From NCBI RefSeq assembly GCF_015999245.1, contig NZ_JAEAMR010000009.1, positions 43,614-107,613 of the forward strand: DNA of 64,000 nucleotides. The letters run 5' to 3'. Every line of letters begins with the position of its first letter. Positions within the stretch are counted from its first letter, which is position 1. The DNA is from Streptomyces sp. AV19 (GTDB lineage Bacteria; Actinomycetota; Actinomycetes; Streptomycetales; Streptomycetaceae). The translations under genes and the position numbers were made by a program. Positions 1 to 8,077 of this stretch are shown one piece after another. A model generated the notes under the pieces. The model was not told where the DNA came from. It saw only the letters and a list, made by a program, of their open reading frames with translations, and did no database searches.

Positions 1-126
1 AACCCGGGGGGGGGGGGGGGGGGGGGGGCCCCCCCACCCGGCCCACCCGCCCCCCCGGGGGTTGGGGTCCCCCCGCGCTGGGGGGGCCCGGGCGGGGCCC
101 CCCCCGCGGGCCCCCCACAACCGTTC
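1..126. other. Low-complexity G/C block at window edge
   Basis: A run of 23 consecutive G (positions 6-28) is followed by alternating C-rich and G-rich blocks. Codon structure like that of the neighbouring genes is absent and I see no promoter or RNA gene. Homopolymers this long are exceptional even in Streptomyces, so a contig edge or a mis-assembled stretch is likely. Confidence 0.6.
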
Positions 127-133
127 ATGTCGG

Positions 134-151
134 CCGGCCGGCGCCGGCCGG
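134..151. terminator. Perfect GC palindrome just past the BMP lipoprotein gene
   Basis: CCGGCCGGCGCCGGCCGG is a perfect 18-bp palindrome starting 2 nt after the stop codon of the leftward lipoprotein gene. It could act as a transcription terminator or 3'-end stabiliser. There is no T tract, which is usual for actinobacterial terminators. Confidence 0.4.
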
Positions 152-153
152 GG

Positions 154-1188
154 TCACGGCTGGGTCTTGACCTTGACCTGACCGTCGGCGACCTTCTTCT
201 TCGCGGCCTCGATCTTGTCCTTGATGTCGTCGATGTGGCCGCCCGAGGTGGCCAGCGAGACGCCGCCGTCCTTGAGCAGGTAGGTCTTCGGGCCGGTGAG
301 CGGCTTGCCGTCCTTGACGCTCTTGATGAGGTCAAAGACCGCCACGTCCACGTTCTTCACCACCGAGGTGAGGATGTGGTCCTTGTACTTCTCCAGGCCC
401 GGCTGCTGGTACTGGTCGGAGTCCACGCCGATGGCCCAGGCGTCCTTCTGCCCGGCGATGGCCTCGATGGAGCCGTTGCCCGACAGGCCCGCCGCCGTGT
501 AGATCACGTCGATGCCCGAGTCGAGCATGCCCTTGGCCTTGTCCTTGGCCGCGGCCGGGTCGTTGAAGCCCTTGTCGTTGTTCGGGTACAGGTACTGCGA
601 AGTGACCTTCGCGTTGGGGTCGGTGTCCTTGACGCCCTGCTCGAAGCCCGCCTGGAACTTCTGGATCAGCGCGTTGTTGACGCCGCCGATGAAGCCGACC
701 TTGTGGTTCTTGGACTTCAGGGCCGCGGCGACACCGGCGAGGTAGGAGCCCTCGTGCTCACCGAAGGTGATGCTCTCCACGTTCTTGCCCGCGGCGACCG
801 AGTCCACCACGGCGAAGGTGGTGTCCGGGTGGTCCTTGGCGACCTTCTCCACGGACTTCTGGTAGTTGAAGCCGACGCCGACGACGGGGTTGTAGCCCGC
901 CTCCGCCAGGGAGTTCAGCCGCTGCTCGCGCTCGGCCTCCGTCTCGCTGTTCTTGGCGGTCATCATCTTGTTGTTGAAGTCCAGCTCCTTCTTCGCCTTG
1001 TCGGCGCCGCGGGCGGCGGACTCGTTGAAGGAGTGGTCGTCACGGCCGCCGACGTCGAAGGCGAGGCCGAGGCCCTTGCCCTTGCCGCCGCCGCTGGACT
1101 CGGTGGACGACTCACCACAGGCAGTGAGGGTGAAAGCGAGAGCCGCGGTGGCGATGCCCGCAACAGTGATCGTGGATACCCGGCGCAC
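154..1188 (-). CDS. BMP-family ABC transporter substrate-binding lipoprotein
   Basis: Extracytoplasmic substrate-binding lipoprotein of the BMP (Med/PnrA/TmpC) family, which typically feeds nucleosides to an ABC importer. The 344-aa product has a short positive N-terminus, a hydrophobic stretch and a lipobox LTAC near residue 24, followed by a Ser/Gly linker. The mature part has family features such as FDVGGRDDHSFN, GVGFNY, FIGG and GVDSDQYQ. The start is GTG, preceded on the minus strand by GAAGGGG. No permease or ATPase is visible; transporter genes, if linked, would lie beyond the left edge. Substrate is inferred from the family only. Confidence 0.9.
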   Translation of the reverse strand: MRRVSTITVAGIATAALAFTLTACGESSTESSGGGKGKGLGLAFDVGGRDDHSFNESAARGADKAKKELDFNNKMMTAKNSETEAEREQRLNSLAEAGYNPVVGVGFNYQKSVEKVAKDHPDTTFAVVDSVAAGKNVESITFGEHEGSYLAGVAAALKSKNHKVGFIGGVNNALIQKFQAGFEQGVKDTDPNAKVTSQYLYPNNDKGFNDPAAAKDKAKGMLDSGIDVIYTAAGLSGNGSIEAIAGQKDAWAIGVDSDQYQQPGLEKYKDHILTSVVKNVDVAVFDLIKSVKDGKPLTGPKTYLLKDGGVSLATSGGHIDDIKDKIEAAKKKVADGQVKVKTQP

Positions 1189-1320
1189 GAGGGCCCCTTC
1201 ACTCGAAGCGCCGTCGTTGGCGCTGGTTTCGACGGGATCGTAACGCGCGTAGATGGCCTGAAAAGGGTGAGCCGGAAGCCGTTATCGGATCGTCGCTAAC
1301 CGAACAGTTGTTGGCGAATC

Positions 1321-2607
1321 CTACGAAAGACGGCCATCCAGCAGCGCCGCGGCTGTAAAAAGCTCCACACCGACCCTGATCGCGCCCTCGTCCACGTCGA
1401 AGTCCCCGCAGTGCAGATCACGGCGCGAGGTGTCCCCCACGGGCCGCACTCCGAGGCGGGCCATCGCGCCCGGGACGTGCTCCAGATACCAGGAGAAGTC
1501 CTCCCCGCCGAGGCTCTGCTGGGTGTCCTCCAGCGCGTCCGCCCCGCGCCGCGCGGTCATGGCCCGGCCCAGCAGCGCGGTCATCTCGTGGTCGTTGACC
1601 ACGGGCGGGACGCCCCGGACGTAGGTGATCTGCGACTTGGCGCGGTGCAGCGTGGCCACCTCGTCGACCGCCGCGTGCACCAGGTCGGGCGCGTCCCGCC
1701 AGGCGTCGATGTCCAGGCAGCGGATGGTGCCGGAGAGCTCGGCGCGCTGCGGGATCACGTTGGCCGCGTGCCCGGTCTCCAGCCGGCCCCAGGTCACCGC
1801 CAGGCCCGCCCGGGTGTCCACCCGCCGCGAGAGCAGCGCCGGCACGTCGGTGGCCACCCGGGCGGCGGCGGTCACCATGTCCGTGCTCAGGTGCGGACGG
1901 GCGGTGTGGCCGCCGGGGCCGTCCAGGACGACCTCCAGCTTGTCGCAGGCGGAGGTGATCGCTCCGGTGCGCAGCCCGAGCCGGCCGACCTCGGTCTTGG
2001 GGTCGCAGTGCACGGCGAGGATCCGGCCGACGCCCTCCAGCGCCCCGCCGTCGATCGCCTTCAGCGCGCCGCCGGGCAGGATCTCCTCGGCGGGCTGGAA
2101 GACCAGCCGCACCGGGTGCGGCAGCAGCCCCTCCGCGTCCAGCGCGGCGAGCACCAGGCCGGTGCCGAGGACGACGGTGGTGTGCACGTCGTGCCCGCAG
2201 GCGTGGGCGGCGCCCGGCACCGTCGAGCGGTACGGGACCGTCTTGGTGTCGGGGATGGGCAGCGCGTCGAGGTCCGCGCGGAAGGCGAGCACCGGGCGGC
2301 GCTCCGCGCCCGGCCGGGGACGCCCGATGTCGCAGACCAGCCCGGTGCCCGCGGGCAGCGTCCGTGGACGCAGCCCGGCCTTCTCCAGTCTCGCCCTGAT
2401 CGCCGCGGTGGTGCGGAACTCGCGGTTGCCGAGCTCGGGGTGCATGTGCAAGTCCCGGCGGAAAGCGACGAGTTCTGCGCCGAGCCCGGCCGGGAGCAGA
2501 CCGGGCAGCGCGCCGGCCGGAGCGCCTTCAAGATCGCCAACAGGAGTGGCAGGAGCGGCTTCACAGGGCATCAGTTGCTTCACCCTCTGAAGAGTAGGCC
2601 CCCTCAT
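1321..2607 (-). CDS. M20-family amidohydrolase (amidase/peptidase)
   Basis: Metal-dependent amidohydrolase of the M20D/HipO-like family, hydrolysing N-acyl amino acid or similar amide bonds in the cytosol. Diagnostic features are FRRDLHMHPELG near the N-terminus, the metal-binding AFRADLDALPI and HACGHDVHTTVVLG blocks, FQPAEEILPGGA with the catalytic glutamates, and a late GGEDFSWYLEHVPGAMARLG motif. Length (about 428 aa) is normal. Two starts are plausible: ATG at 2607, preceded by GGGAGGG with 10 nt spacing, or ATG at 2571, preceded by AGAGGG; family length slightly favours the shorter form. The neighbouring BMP gene is co-oriented but 132 bp away, so co-transcription is unproven. Confidence 0.9.
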   Translation of the reverse strand: MRGPTLQRVKQLMPCEAAPATPVGDLEGAPAGALPGLLPAGLGAELVAFRRDLHMHPELGNREFRTTAAIRARLEKAGLRPRTLPAGTGLVCDIGRPRPGAERRPVLAFRADLDALPIPDTKTVPYRSTVPGAAHACGHDVHTTVVLGTGLVLAALDAEGLLPHPVRLVFQPAEEILPGGALKAIDGGALEGVGRILAVHCDPKTEVGRLGLRTGAITSACDKLEVVLDGPGGHTARPHLSTDMVTAAARVATDVPALLSRRVDTRAGLAVTWGRLETGHAANVIPQRAELSGTIRCLDIDAWRDAPDLVHAAVDEVATLHRAKSQITYVRGVPPVVNDHEMTALLGRAMTARRGADALEDTQQSLGGEDFSWYLEHVPGAMARLGVRPVGDTSRRDLHCGDFDVDEGAIRVGVELFTAAALLDGRLS

Positions 2608-2703
2608 GCGGCAACTGCCCTCCCATCGTGAAAAGTTCAGCCGCATGGATGGGTTACCAGGGGGGTATGACCCGTATTTACGGCGTACCTTTGCGAGACA
2701 CTG

Positions 2704-3846
2704 TCAGGTGCTGCGCGCCGGGGCGGACATCTGCGGTAGGCGGCGTGCGTGGCGTGCGCTCCCGGTGACCCGGGAGAGGAAGCCCTGTGCCCGGGGCGAG
2801 GCGTGCGCGGTGAGCCACGAGGGGTCGATGTCGCAGACGGCGACGGTGACCTCGGTGCCGGCGAGGGCGAGCGGGAGGGTGTGCACGACCGTGGACGGGA
2901 AGCTCAGCACCGTACGCCCCATGGGCCCGCGGCGGGCGACGAGCTCCAGGGGCAGCTCGGGCCGGACGACTTCCAGGCCGAGCCGCCCGGCTATCAGGCG
3001 CAGTTTGCCGGCGCTCTCGCGGCGGTGCGCGAAGTAGCGGGTGGCGCCGTGGGCGGCGGCCAGGGCGCCGACGGCCTCCAGATAGCGCTCGGCCTCGACG
3101 ACCCCGGTCTCGACCAGGGAGGTGCCCACCAGGTCCGTGGAGCGGGTCAGCCGCGGGGGGCCGAACGTGGCGCGCGTCCAGGCGAAGGCGTTGGCGGTGA
3201 CCGTCACCCCCGGGGGCGGTTCGACCGGCATGGAGGTGAACAGCTGCACACTCCGGTGGTCGTTCGGTGTGAGCATCCGGCGCGCCGAAGCGGAGAACGG
3301 CGCGAAGGCGAGATCACGCGCCCCCCGGCCGCCGGACGGCCGGTGCCAGCGCACGAACCGTTCGCCACGGGCGAGTTGGGCCACGAACTCCATCGTCGCC
3401 GTCCCGTCGTCCACCACCACCAGCTCCCGCGGCCGGGCGAGGGTCAGCAGCAGCTGGACGTAGCGCGAGAACGGGTCCCCGATGACGATGCGGTGCGCGG
3501 CGCGCAGCGGCCCCGCGAGGGAGCGGACGGTCTGCAGGGGCGCGCCGACGCCGCCGCGCGCCTCCTCCCAGCCCAGCCTGACGCCTTGGTCGCGGGCGAG
3601 TTCGGCCATGCGGCGCAGCTGGCCGCGGGTCATCGGGTCGTGCGGGGCGAGCACGACGATTTCCAGGTCGGCCGTGCCGAGGGGGACGCGGCGCCGGTCC
3701 GAGCCGCTGGTGCGCTGGGCGGGGACGCCGTCGTCGTACGGCCGGTCGTGGGCGCGGTCGTGCGCCCACTCAAGGACGTTGAGGAGCTGGACCGGGCTCT
3801 CGACGAAGGCCAGCGTGGCGGCGGGGAGGTCGTCCGGGGCGCTCAT
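2704..3846 (-). CDS. Polysialyltransferase-like glycosyltransferase, last gene of the nonulosonate operon
   Basis: 380-aa protein, not confidently identified by family name, but with features of the bacterial sialyl/polysialyltransferase superfamily. There is an N-terminal ESPVQLLNVLEW block, a central VVVDDGTATMEF segment matching the D/E-D/E-G motif, and a late SFPSTVVHTLPL segment resembling the Ser/Thr motif. The HP motif is replaced by an HRRES segment. It lies 12 nt after neuB in the same operon, so a role in transferring or polymerising the activated sugar is likely. No signal peptide or membrane span is seen. Alternative: a non-catalytic partner of the second transferase gene at 9040. 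Confidence 0.65.
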   Translation of the reverse strand: MSAPDDLPAATLAFVESPVQLLNVLEWAHDRAHDRPYDDGVPAQRTSGSDRRRVPLGTADLEIVVLAPHDPMTRGQLRRMAELARDQGVRLGWEEARGGVGAPLQTVRSLAGPLRAAHRIVIGDPFSRYVQLLLTLARPRELVVVDDGTATMEFVAQLARGERFVRWHRPSGGRGARDLAFAPFSASARRMLTPNDHRSVQLFTSMPVEPPPGVTVTANAFAWTRATFGPPRLTRSTDLVGTSLVETGVVEAERYLEAVGALAAAHGATRYFAHRRESAGKLRLIAGRLGLEVVRPELPLELVARRGPMGRTVLSFPSTVVHTLPLALAGTEVTVAVCDIDPSWLTAHASPRAQGFLSRVTGSARHARRLPQMSAPARST

Positions 3847-3858
3847 GCGGCCGGCCCG

Positions 3859-4800
3859 TCAGACCGCTGCCGGCCGGCGGCCGGCGGCCTGGGCGATGAC
3901 GCCCGGGACCCGGCGCAGCTTGCGCATCGGGGCGAGCTCGCTGTCGTAGACCCGCTTGACCCCGTCCCCGAGCGCCTCCTCCACGACCCGGACGTCGCGC
4001 ACCAGCCGTGCCAGGCCGCCGGGTTCGACGGAGGCGGCCTGGTCCGAGCCCCACATGGCGCGGTCCAGGGTGATGTGCCGCTCGACGAAGCAGGCGCCCA
4101 GCGCGACGGCGGCCAGCGTGGTCTGCAGGCCCGTCTCGTGGCCGGAGTAGCCGATGGGGACGTTGGGGTACTCGTCCTGGAGCGTGTGGATGACCCGCAG
4201 GTTGAGCTCGGCGGCGCGGGCCGGGTAGGTGGAAGTGGCGTGGCACAGCAGGACGTTCCCGCTGCCGAGCACCTCGACGGCGTGCCGGATCTGCGCGGGC
4301 GTGGACATCCCGGTGGAGAGCACGACCGTGCGCCCGGTGGCCCGCAGGGTGCGCAGCAGCTCGTCGTCGGTGAGCGAGGCGGAGGCGACCTTGTGGGCGG
4401 GCGGGTCGAACTTCTCCAGGAAGGCGACGGCCTCCGTGTCCCAGGGCGAGGCGAACCAGGCGATCCCGCGTTCCCGGCAGTGCTCGTCGATGCGGCGGTA
4501 CTCGTCCTCGCCGAACTCGACGCGATGGCGGTAGTCGATGTACCTCATCCGCCCCCAGGGGGTGTCGCGTTCGACGTCCCACTGGTCGCGCGGGGTGCAG
4601 ATCTCGGGGGTGCGCTTCTGGAACTTCACGGCGTCGCAGCCCGCGTCGACGGCGGCGTCGACGAGCGCGAGGGCCTTGTCCAGGTCGCCGTTGTGGTTGA
4701 TGCCGATCTCGCCGGTGACGTAGACGGGATGGCCGGGGCCCACGGGACGGTCGCCGAGGTGACGGGTGCGGGAGCGGGTTGCGAGGACGGTGGGGGCCAT
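3859..4800 (-). CDS. neuB: Nonulosonic (sialic/Kdn-type) acid synthase NeuB, lacking SAF domain
   Basis: Condenses phosphoenolpyruvate with a six-carbon sugar (ManNAc- or mannose-type) to give a nine-carbon nonulosonic acid. The TIM-barrel NeuB domain fills the 313 aa: EIGINHNGD, DAVKFQKR, SPWDTEAV, KVASASLTD, LSTGMST, LLCHATSTYP, GYSGHE and ERHITLDR are all present. The protein ends soon after the barrel, at MRKLRRVPGV, so the C-terminal SAF (antifreeze-like) domain that completes typical enzymes of about 345 aa is missing. ATG start with AAGGA upstream. It sits between neuA (46 nt upstream) and the polysialyltransferase-like gene. Which sugar is used cannot be read from the sequence. Confidence 0.93.
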   Translation of the reverse strand: MAPTVLATRSRTRHLGDRPVGPGHPVYVTGEIGINHNGDLDKALALVDAAVDAGCDAVKFQKRTPEICTPRDQWDVERDTPWGRMRYIDYRHRVEFGEDEYRRIDEHCRERGIAWFASPWDTEAVAFLEKFDPPAHKVASASLTDDELLRTLRATGRTVVLSTGMSTPAQIRHAVEVLGSGNVLLCHATSTYPARAAELNLRVIHTLQDEYPNVPIGYSGHETGLQTTLAAVALGACFVERHITLDRAMWGSDQAASVEPGGLARLVRDVRVVEEALGDGVKRVYDSELAPMRKLRRVPGVIAQAAGRRPAAV

Positions 4801-4846
4801 GGAGCGGTTCCTTACCTGGGGCGTTGGGGGCGGGAGGGGGACGGGG

Positions 4847-6052
4847 TCAGAGCTCGGGGCCGAGGAGCCGGCCGGCGATCTCGCGGACGGCGCCGCGGCC
4901 GCCCGGCGCGCGGGTGACGGCGCGGGCGGCTTCCCGTACGGCGGGGTGGGCGTCGGCGACGGCCACGGGCCAGCCGACGAGGCGGAGGCAGGGCAGGTCG
5001 TTGACGTCGTTGCCGGCGTAGAGCACCCGCGCGGGGTCGATGCCGCGCTCGTCGCACCACTGCTTGAGCACGGCGTCCTTGGTGTCCGTGCCGTGCACCA
5101 CCGGCACCTTCAGCTTGCGGGCGCGGGCGGCGACGACCGGGTTCACCTCCGTGGAGAGGATCAGCAGGGCCAGCCCGGCGCGGCGCAGGGCGGCCATGCC
5201 GAGGCCGTCGCCCCGGTGGACGGCGACGAGTTCGCGGCCCTCGGCGTCGACCAGGACGCGGTCGTCGGTCTGGGTGCCGTCGAAGTCGAGGACGACGGCG
5301 TCGATGTCGTCCCGGGCGGGGAAGTCCGGGACGCCGGGATCCTGGGCGTCGAGGAGGGGTGCCAGGGCGCGGGCGCGCGCCAGGTCGTGCGGGTCGTCGA
5401 TCTCCAGGACGCGGGCGGGGTCGGTGGGCACGGGCTCGGTGCGGCCGAAGAAGCGGTGGCCGGCCGCGCGGAAGCCGGCGGCGCGCATCGCGTAGGCGGC
5501 CCCGGTCTCCAGGAGGTCCTGTGGCCGGTCCTGGCGCCGGGGCCGGTGCTTCTTGTCATGGTTGACGCCGTGGGCCCCGTTGTCGGATGCGCGATTTCCG
5601 GCCACTTCCGGGCTCCGCCAGACGAAGCCGTGGAAGGGCGCCACGGTCAGCGCGCTGTCGGCACCGCCCTCGGTGACAGCGGCGGTCACCGCGTCGATGT
5701 CCCCGGCGGTCAGGAAGGGGCTGGTGCACTGCACGAGCAGGACGGCCTCGACGGCGCGGCCGCCGGCCGCCTCGTGGGCGTCGAGGGCGTGCAGCACGGC
5801 GGCCTCGCTGGTCGCGGTGTCCCCGGCGAGCTCCGGGGGCCGCTGGACCACCGTGGCGCCGGCGTCCCGCGCGGCGGCCGCGACGGCGGGGTCGTCGGTG
5901 GAGACGACGACGTCCGTGACCCGCGTCGCCGCCCGGCAGGCGTGGACGGCCCGGGCGACCAACGGCACGCCCCCGACCCGGGCGAGATTCTTGCCGGGCA
6001 CCCCCTTGGACCCGCCACGGGCGGGGACGACGGCGAGGACGGCGGCGGGCAT
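4847..6052 (-). CDS. neuA: CMP-nonulosonate cytidylyltransferase fused to HAD phosphatase
   Basis: 401-aa bifunctional protein. Residues 1 to about 225 are an acylneuraminate cytidylyltransferase, with the nucleotide-binding PARGGSKGVPGKNLARVGG signature, LVQCTSPFLTAGDID and NHDKKHRPRRQDRP. Residues from about 240 are a KdsC-like HAD phosphatase with DFDGTQTDDRV, STEVNPVVAARA and AGNDVNDLPCL. The cytidylyltransferase activates the nonulosonic acid with CTP; the phosphatase probably removes the 9-phosphate left by synthase condensation. The ATG start has GAGGAG 6 nt upstream. The frame stays open far upstream, but that extension overlaps the preceding glycosyltransferase and has no family match, so I exclude it. 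Confidence 0.93.
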   Translation of the reverse strand: MPAAVLAVVPARGGSKGVPGKNLARVGGVPLVARAVHACRAATRVTDVVVSTDDPAVAAAARDAGATVVQRPPELAGDTATSEAAVLHALDAHEAAGGRAVEAVLLVQCTSPFLTAGDIDAVTAAVTEGGADSALTVAPFHGFVWRSPEVAGNRASDNGAHGVNHDKKHRPRRQDRPQDLLETGAAYAMRAAGFRAAGHRFFGRTEPVPTDPARVLEIDDPHDLARARALAPLLDAQDPGVPDFPARDDIDAVVLDFDGTQTDDRVLVDAEGRELVAVHRGDGLGMAALRRAGLALLILSTEVNPVVAARARKLKVPVVHGTDTKDAVLKQWCDERGIDPARVLYAGNDVNDLPCLRLVGWPVAVADAHPAVREAARAVTRAPGGRGAVREIAGRLLGPEL

Positions 6053-6549
6053 GGCGGGCTCCTCGGGGATGCGGTGGGCAGGGGTGTGGTGTTCGGGGCC
6101 GGGCGGGGCGGTGGAGGCTGCGGCGCGTGGTGCGGGGGCGGCGGACGGCCTGCGCGCGGGCGGTACGGGGGCGGGGACGGCGGGTTGCGCGGGCCCGGGT
6201 GGCGCGAGCCCGGCCACCCCGCCGAGCGCTGATGGCCCGGGCGCGTACGCCCCGGACGCGGGCGCGGCGGACGCGGGCGCGGCGGACGCGGGCGCGGCGG
6301 ACGCGGGCGCGGCGGACGGACCGCACGCGGGCTGTACGAGGGCGACGGCAGCGGCCACGAGGGACGCCACCGGCGCAGGCGGCACGGGATCACCGGGCCC
6401 AACAGGCCCAGGCAGCACGGGAACCGCAGGCGCGGGCACAGCAGGCGCCTGCGGCACAGGCGCACACGCCCCGGACGCGGGCCGCGCCCCTGCGGCGGGC
6501 GCGCCCGGCCCTCCGGGCCGCGCAGCCCGCGCAGGCTGCCCCACCCCCC
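6053..6549. other. 497-bp GC-rich spacer inside the nonulosonate operon
   Basis: No gene is supported here. Long frames stay open on both strands only because of base composition and translate to Ala/Pro-rich low-complexity sequence. The stretch holds a 15-bp tandem repeat (6255-6314). The distance is unusual for genes that are otherwise tightly spaced. An internal promoter for neuAB could lie here but no convincing TANNNT box near neuA was seen. Confidence 0.6.
6255..6314. repeat. Four perfect tandem copies of a 15-bp unit
   Basis: GACGCGGGCGCGGCG is repeated four times without mismatch. The unit is a multiple of three, so in the minus-strand frame that continues into neuA it would read as Pro-Ala-Ser-Ala-Ala repeats. 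Confidence 0.9.
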
Positions 6550-7890
6550 TCACAGCTCCCCCATCCGCCGGATCACCGGCGCCACCCGCTGGACGCCGTG
6601 GCGGTACGCGCCGCGGGCCGCCTCCCGCAGGGCGCCGCGGGCCGCGCGGCGGAGCCTGCTCTCCTCGGCGGGCGGGGCGGCGCGGCCGGGGAGGGGGCGG
6701 CCGTCGGGGGCGAAGCCGTGGCGGGCCAGGATTCCGGGCAGGTAGCCGGGGGCCGTCTCCCTCGTGTAGTACGGCGCCAGGGGCGGCGGGCCGGGGGGCG
6801 CGAGGAGGTCGGCCACGCGCCGCCGGGCGGCGTCGAACGCCCCCTCCGTGGCCACCCCTTGGCGGGCGAGCCACTCCGGCTCGGGCTTGGGCAGGTGACC
6901 GGCGTCGAGCCGGTCCCAGGAGGCGAGGCAGCCGGAGCCGAGGAAGTGGTGGTTGCCGAGCTGCTCGCGGACCCCGAGGTCGGTGAGGACGGCGGTGGGC
7001 ACGCCCCGGTGCAGCGCCTCCAGGGCGGCGGTCGAGCTGACGGTCACCAGCAGGTCGGCGCGGTCCAGGACCTCGCCCATGTTCCCGTACACCAGGCGGC
7101 AGTTGGCGGGCAGTCCGGCCGGCAGCCGCCCGGCGAGCCGCTGGTACGGCAGCTCCTCGACGTGCGTGGTGTGCTCACCGGGACGGCTGCGCAGCTTGAT
7201 CAGGACCTCGCGCCGGGGGTGCAGCCGGGCGTGCCGCGCGGCACGTTCCAGCAGGTACAGCCGGTCCTCCCGGCGGTCGGGGACGGAGGGCTGGGCGGCG
7301 AACACGACCGTGTACGGCCGGACTTCGGGATCGGCGGGCCCGTACGGAGCCCCCTCCAGGAAGGGCAGCGCGCACTCGGTAACACTCCCCGCGGCCGCGC
7401 CCACCCCCTCGTACACCGCGCGGAACCGCTCCGCGTCATGGCGGGAGTTGGCGAGGACGACGTCGGCCCCGTGCCGCAACAGCAGCCCGTCGGCGAGCTT
7501 TTCGTAGACGACGCCCACGTACCCGGTCACGACCACCGGCCGCCGCGGCGCGCCGCGCCACGCGTGGGCCAGCCCGTGCAGCAGGGCCTGCACCGCGCCG
7601 CCGACGCACGCGAGCAGCACGACGTCGTACCGGGCGGCCCCGGCCGCGGCCGCGAACTCCGGGCCGGTCACCTCCGCCAACCGCGTCCAGTCCACGCCGA
7701 CTTCGGCGAGCTGGCGCGGTGTCGGGGTGGCGCGCCCCCGGAGCAGATATCCGTCCGGGCTCGCACCGGGCGCGAGCCGGCGCGCGGTGAGCGCTCCCCA
7801 TTTCCAGCGGGTGTCGGAATCCGCGAGGACGGCGACCCGGGGCGGGGATTCGGTACGCGAGGGCGCTGAGGAGGAAGGCGCTGAGGGCAC
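6550..7890 (-). CDS. DUF6716 putative glycosyltransferase
   Basis: 446-aa GT-B-like protein matching what I know as DUF6716. Features include VAVLADSDTRWKWG at the N-terminus, VVVTGYVGVVYEKL, VLANSRHDAERFR, VFAAQPSVPDRREDR, LIKLRSRPGEHTTH and VTVSSTAALEALHRGVPTAVLTD (the donor-nucleotide region of GT-B enzymes). The C-terminus is basic. It is probably the first gene of the leftward neuAB operon and acts in glycan assembly; the exact linkage is unknown. I place the start at GTG 7890 because a TATCGT box lies exactly 7 nt upstream, which implies a leaderless mRNA. A frame extension to GTG 7932 would remove that arrangement. Confidence 0.8.
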   Translation of the reverse strand: MPSAPSSSAPSRTESPPRVAVLADSDTRWKWGALTARRLAPGASPDGYLLRGRATPTPRQLAEVGVDWTRLAEVTGPEFAAAAGAARYDVVLLACVGGAVQALLHGLAHAWRGAPRRPVVVTGYVGVVYEKLADGLLLRHGADVVLANSRHDAERFRAVYEGVGAAAGSVTECALPFLEGAPYGPADPEVRPYTVVFAAQPSVPDRREDRLYLLERAARHARLHPRREVLIKLRSRPGEHTTHVEELPYQRLAGRLPAGLPANCRLVYGNMGEVLDRADLLVTVSSTAALEALHRGVPTAVLTDLGVREQLGNHHFLGSGCLASWDRLDAGHLPKPEPEWLARQGVATEGAFDAARRRVADLLAPPGPPPLAPYYTRETAPGYLPGILARHGFAPDGRPLPGRAAPPAEESRLRRAARGALREAARGAYRHGVQRVAPVIRRMGEL

Positions 7891-7897
7891 GGCACCG

Positions 7898-7903
7898 ACG
7901 ATA
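7898..7903 (-). promoter_or_regulatory. Candidate -10 box (TATCGT) of the leftward glycan operon
   Basis: TATCGT on the minus strand is followed by 7 nt and then the GTG start of the DUF6716 gene, the classic spacing of leaderless Streptomyces promoters. A good -35 hexamer at 17-18 bp is not evident. Confidence 0.5.
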
Positions 7904-8064
7904 GGAATTGATTCGGTTTGGCTGCCCAACACCGGCTCAACAATCGGTTAACAGCACACCGACGCCCGGCGAATCGGTTGAGCAGCGCGCCCAGTTCACC
8001 ATTTCGCCGTGGGCCGTTCACTTCCGCTTGTTCCGGCGGTCAGGACGAATGCCGGGCCGTCACC

Positions 8065-8070
8065 TAACGT
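8065..8070 (+). promoter_or_regulatory. Candidate -10 box (TAACGT) of the rightward glycan operon
   Basis: TAACGT is followed by 7 nt and then GTG at 8078. No Shine-Dalgarno precedes that GTG, so a leaderless start is the simplest reading. Together with the box at 7898 it makes this a divergent leaderless promoter pair. Confidence 0.5.
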
Positions 8071-8077
8071 GACGCGA

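Noticed and set aside
1..126. Chromosome-end (telomere) sequence
   Set aside because: Streptomyces telomeres are series of short palindromes, not homopolymer blocks, and the neighbouring genes are typical chromosomal-core genes.
1411..4917. Long plus-strand frames across the first 5 kb
   Set aside because: They are antisense shadows of well-supported minus-strand genes with GC-driven absence of stops and no domain content.
6053..6874. In-frame extension of neuA to a 675-codon frame
   Set aside because: The extra 274 codons overlap the DUF6716 gene, translate to Ala/Pro/Gly low complexity and lack any family feature, while ATG 6052 has a proper GAGGAG site.
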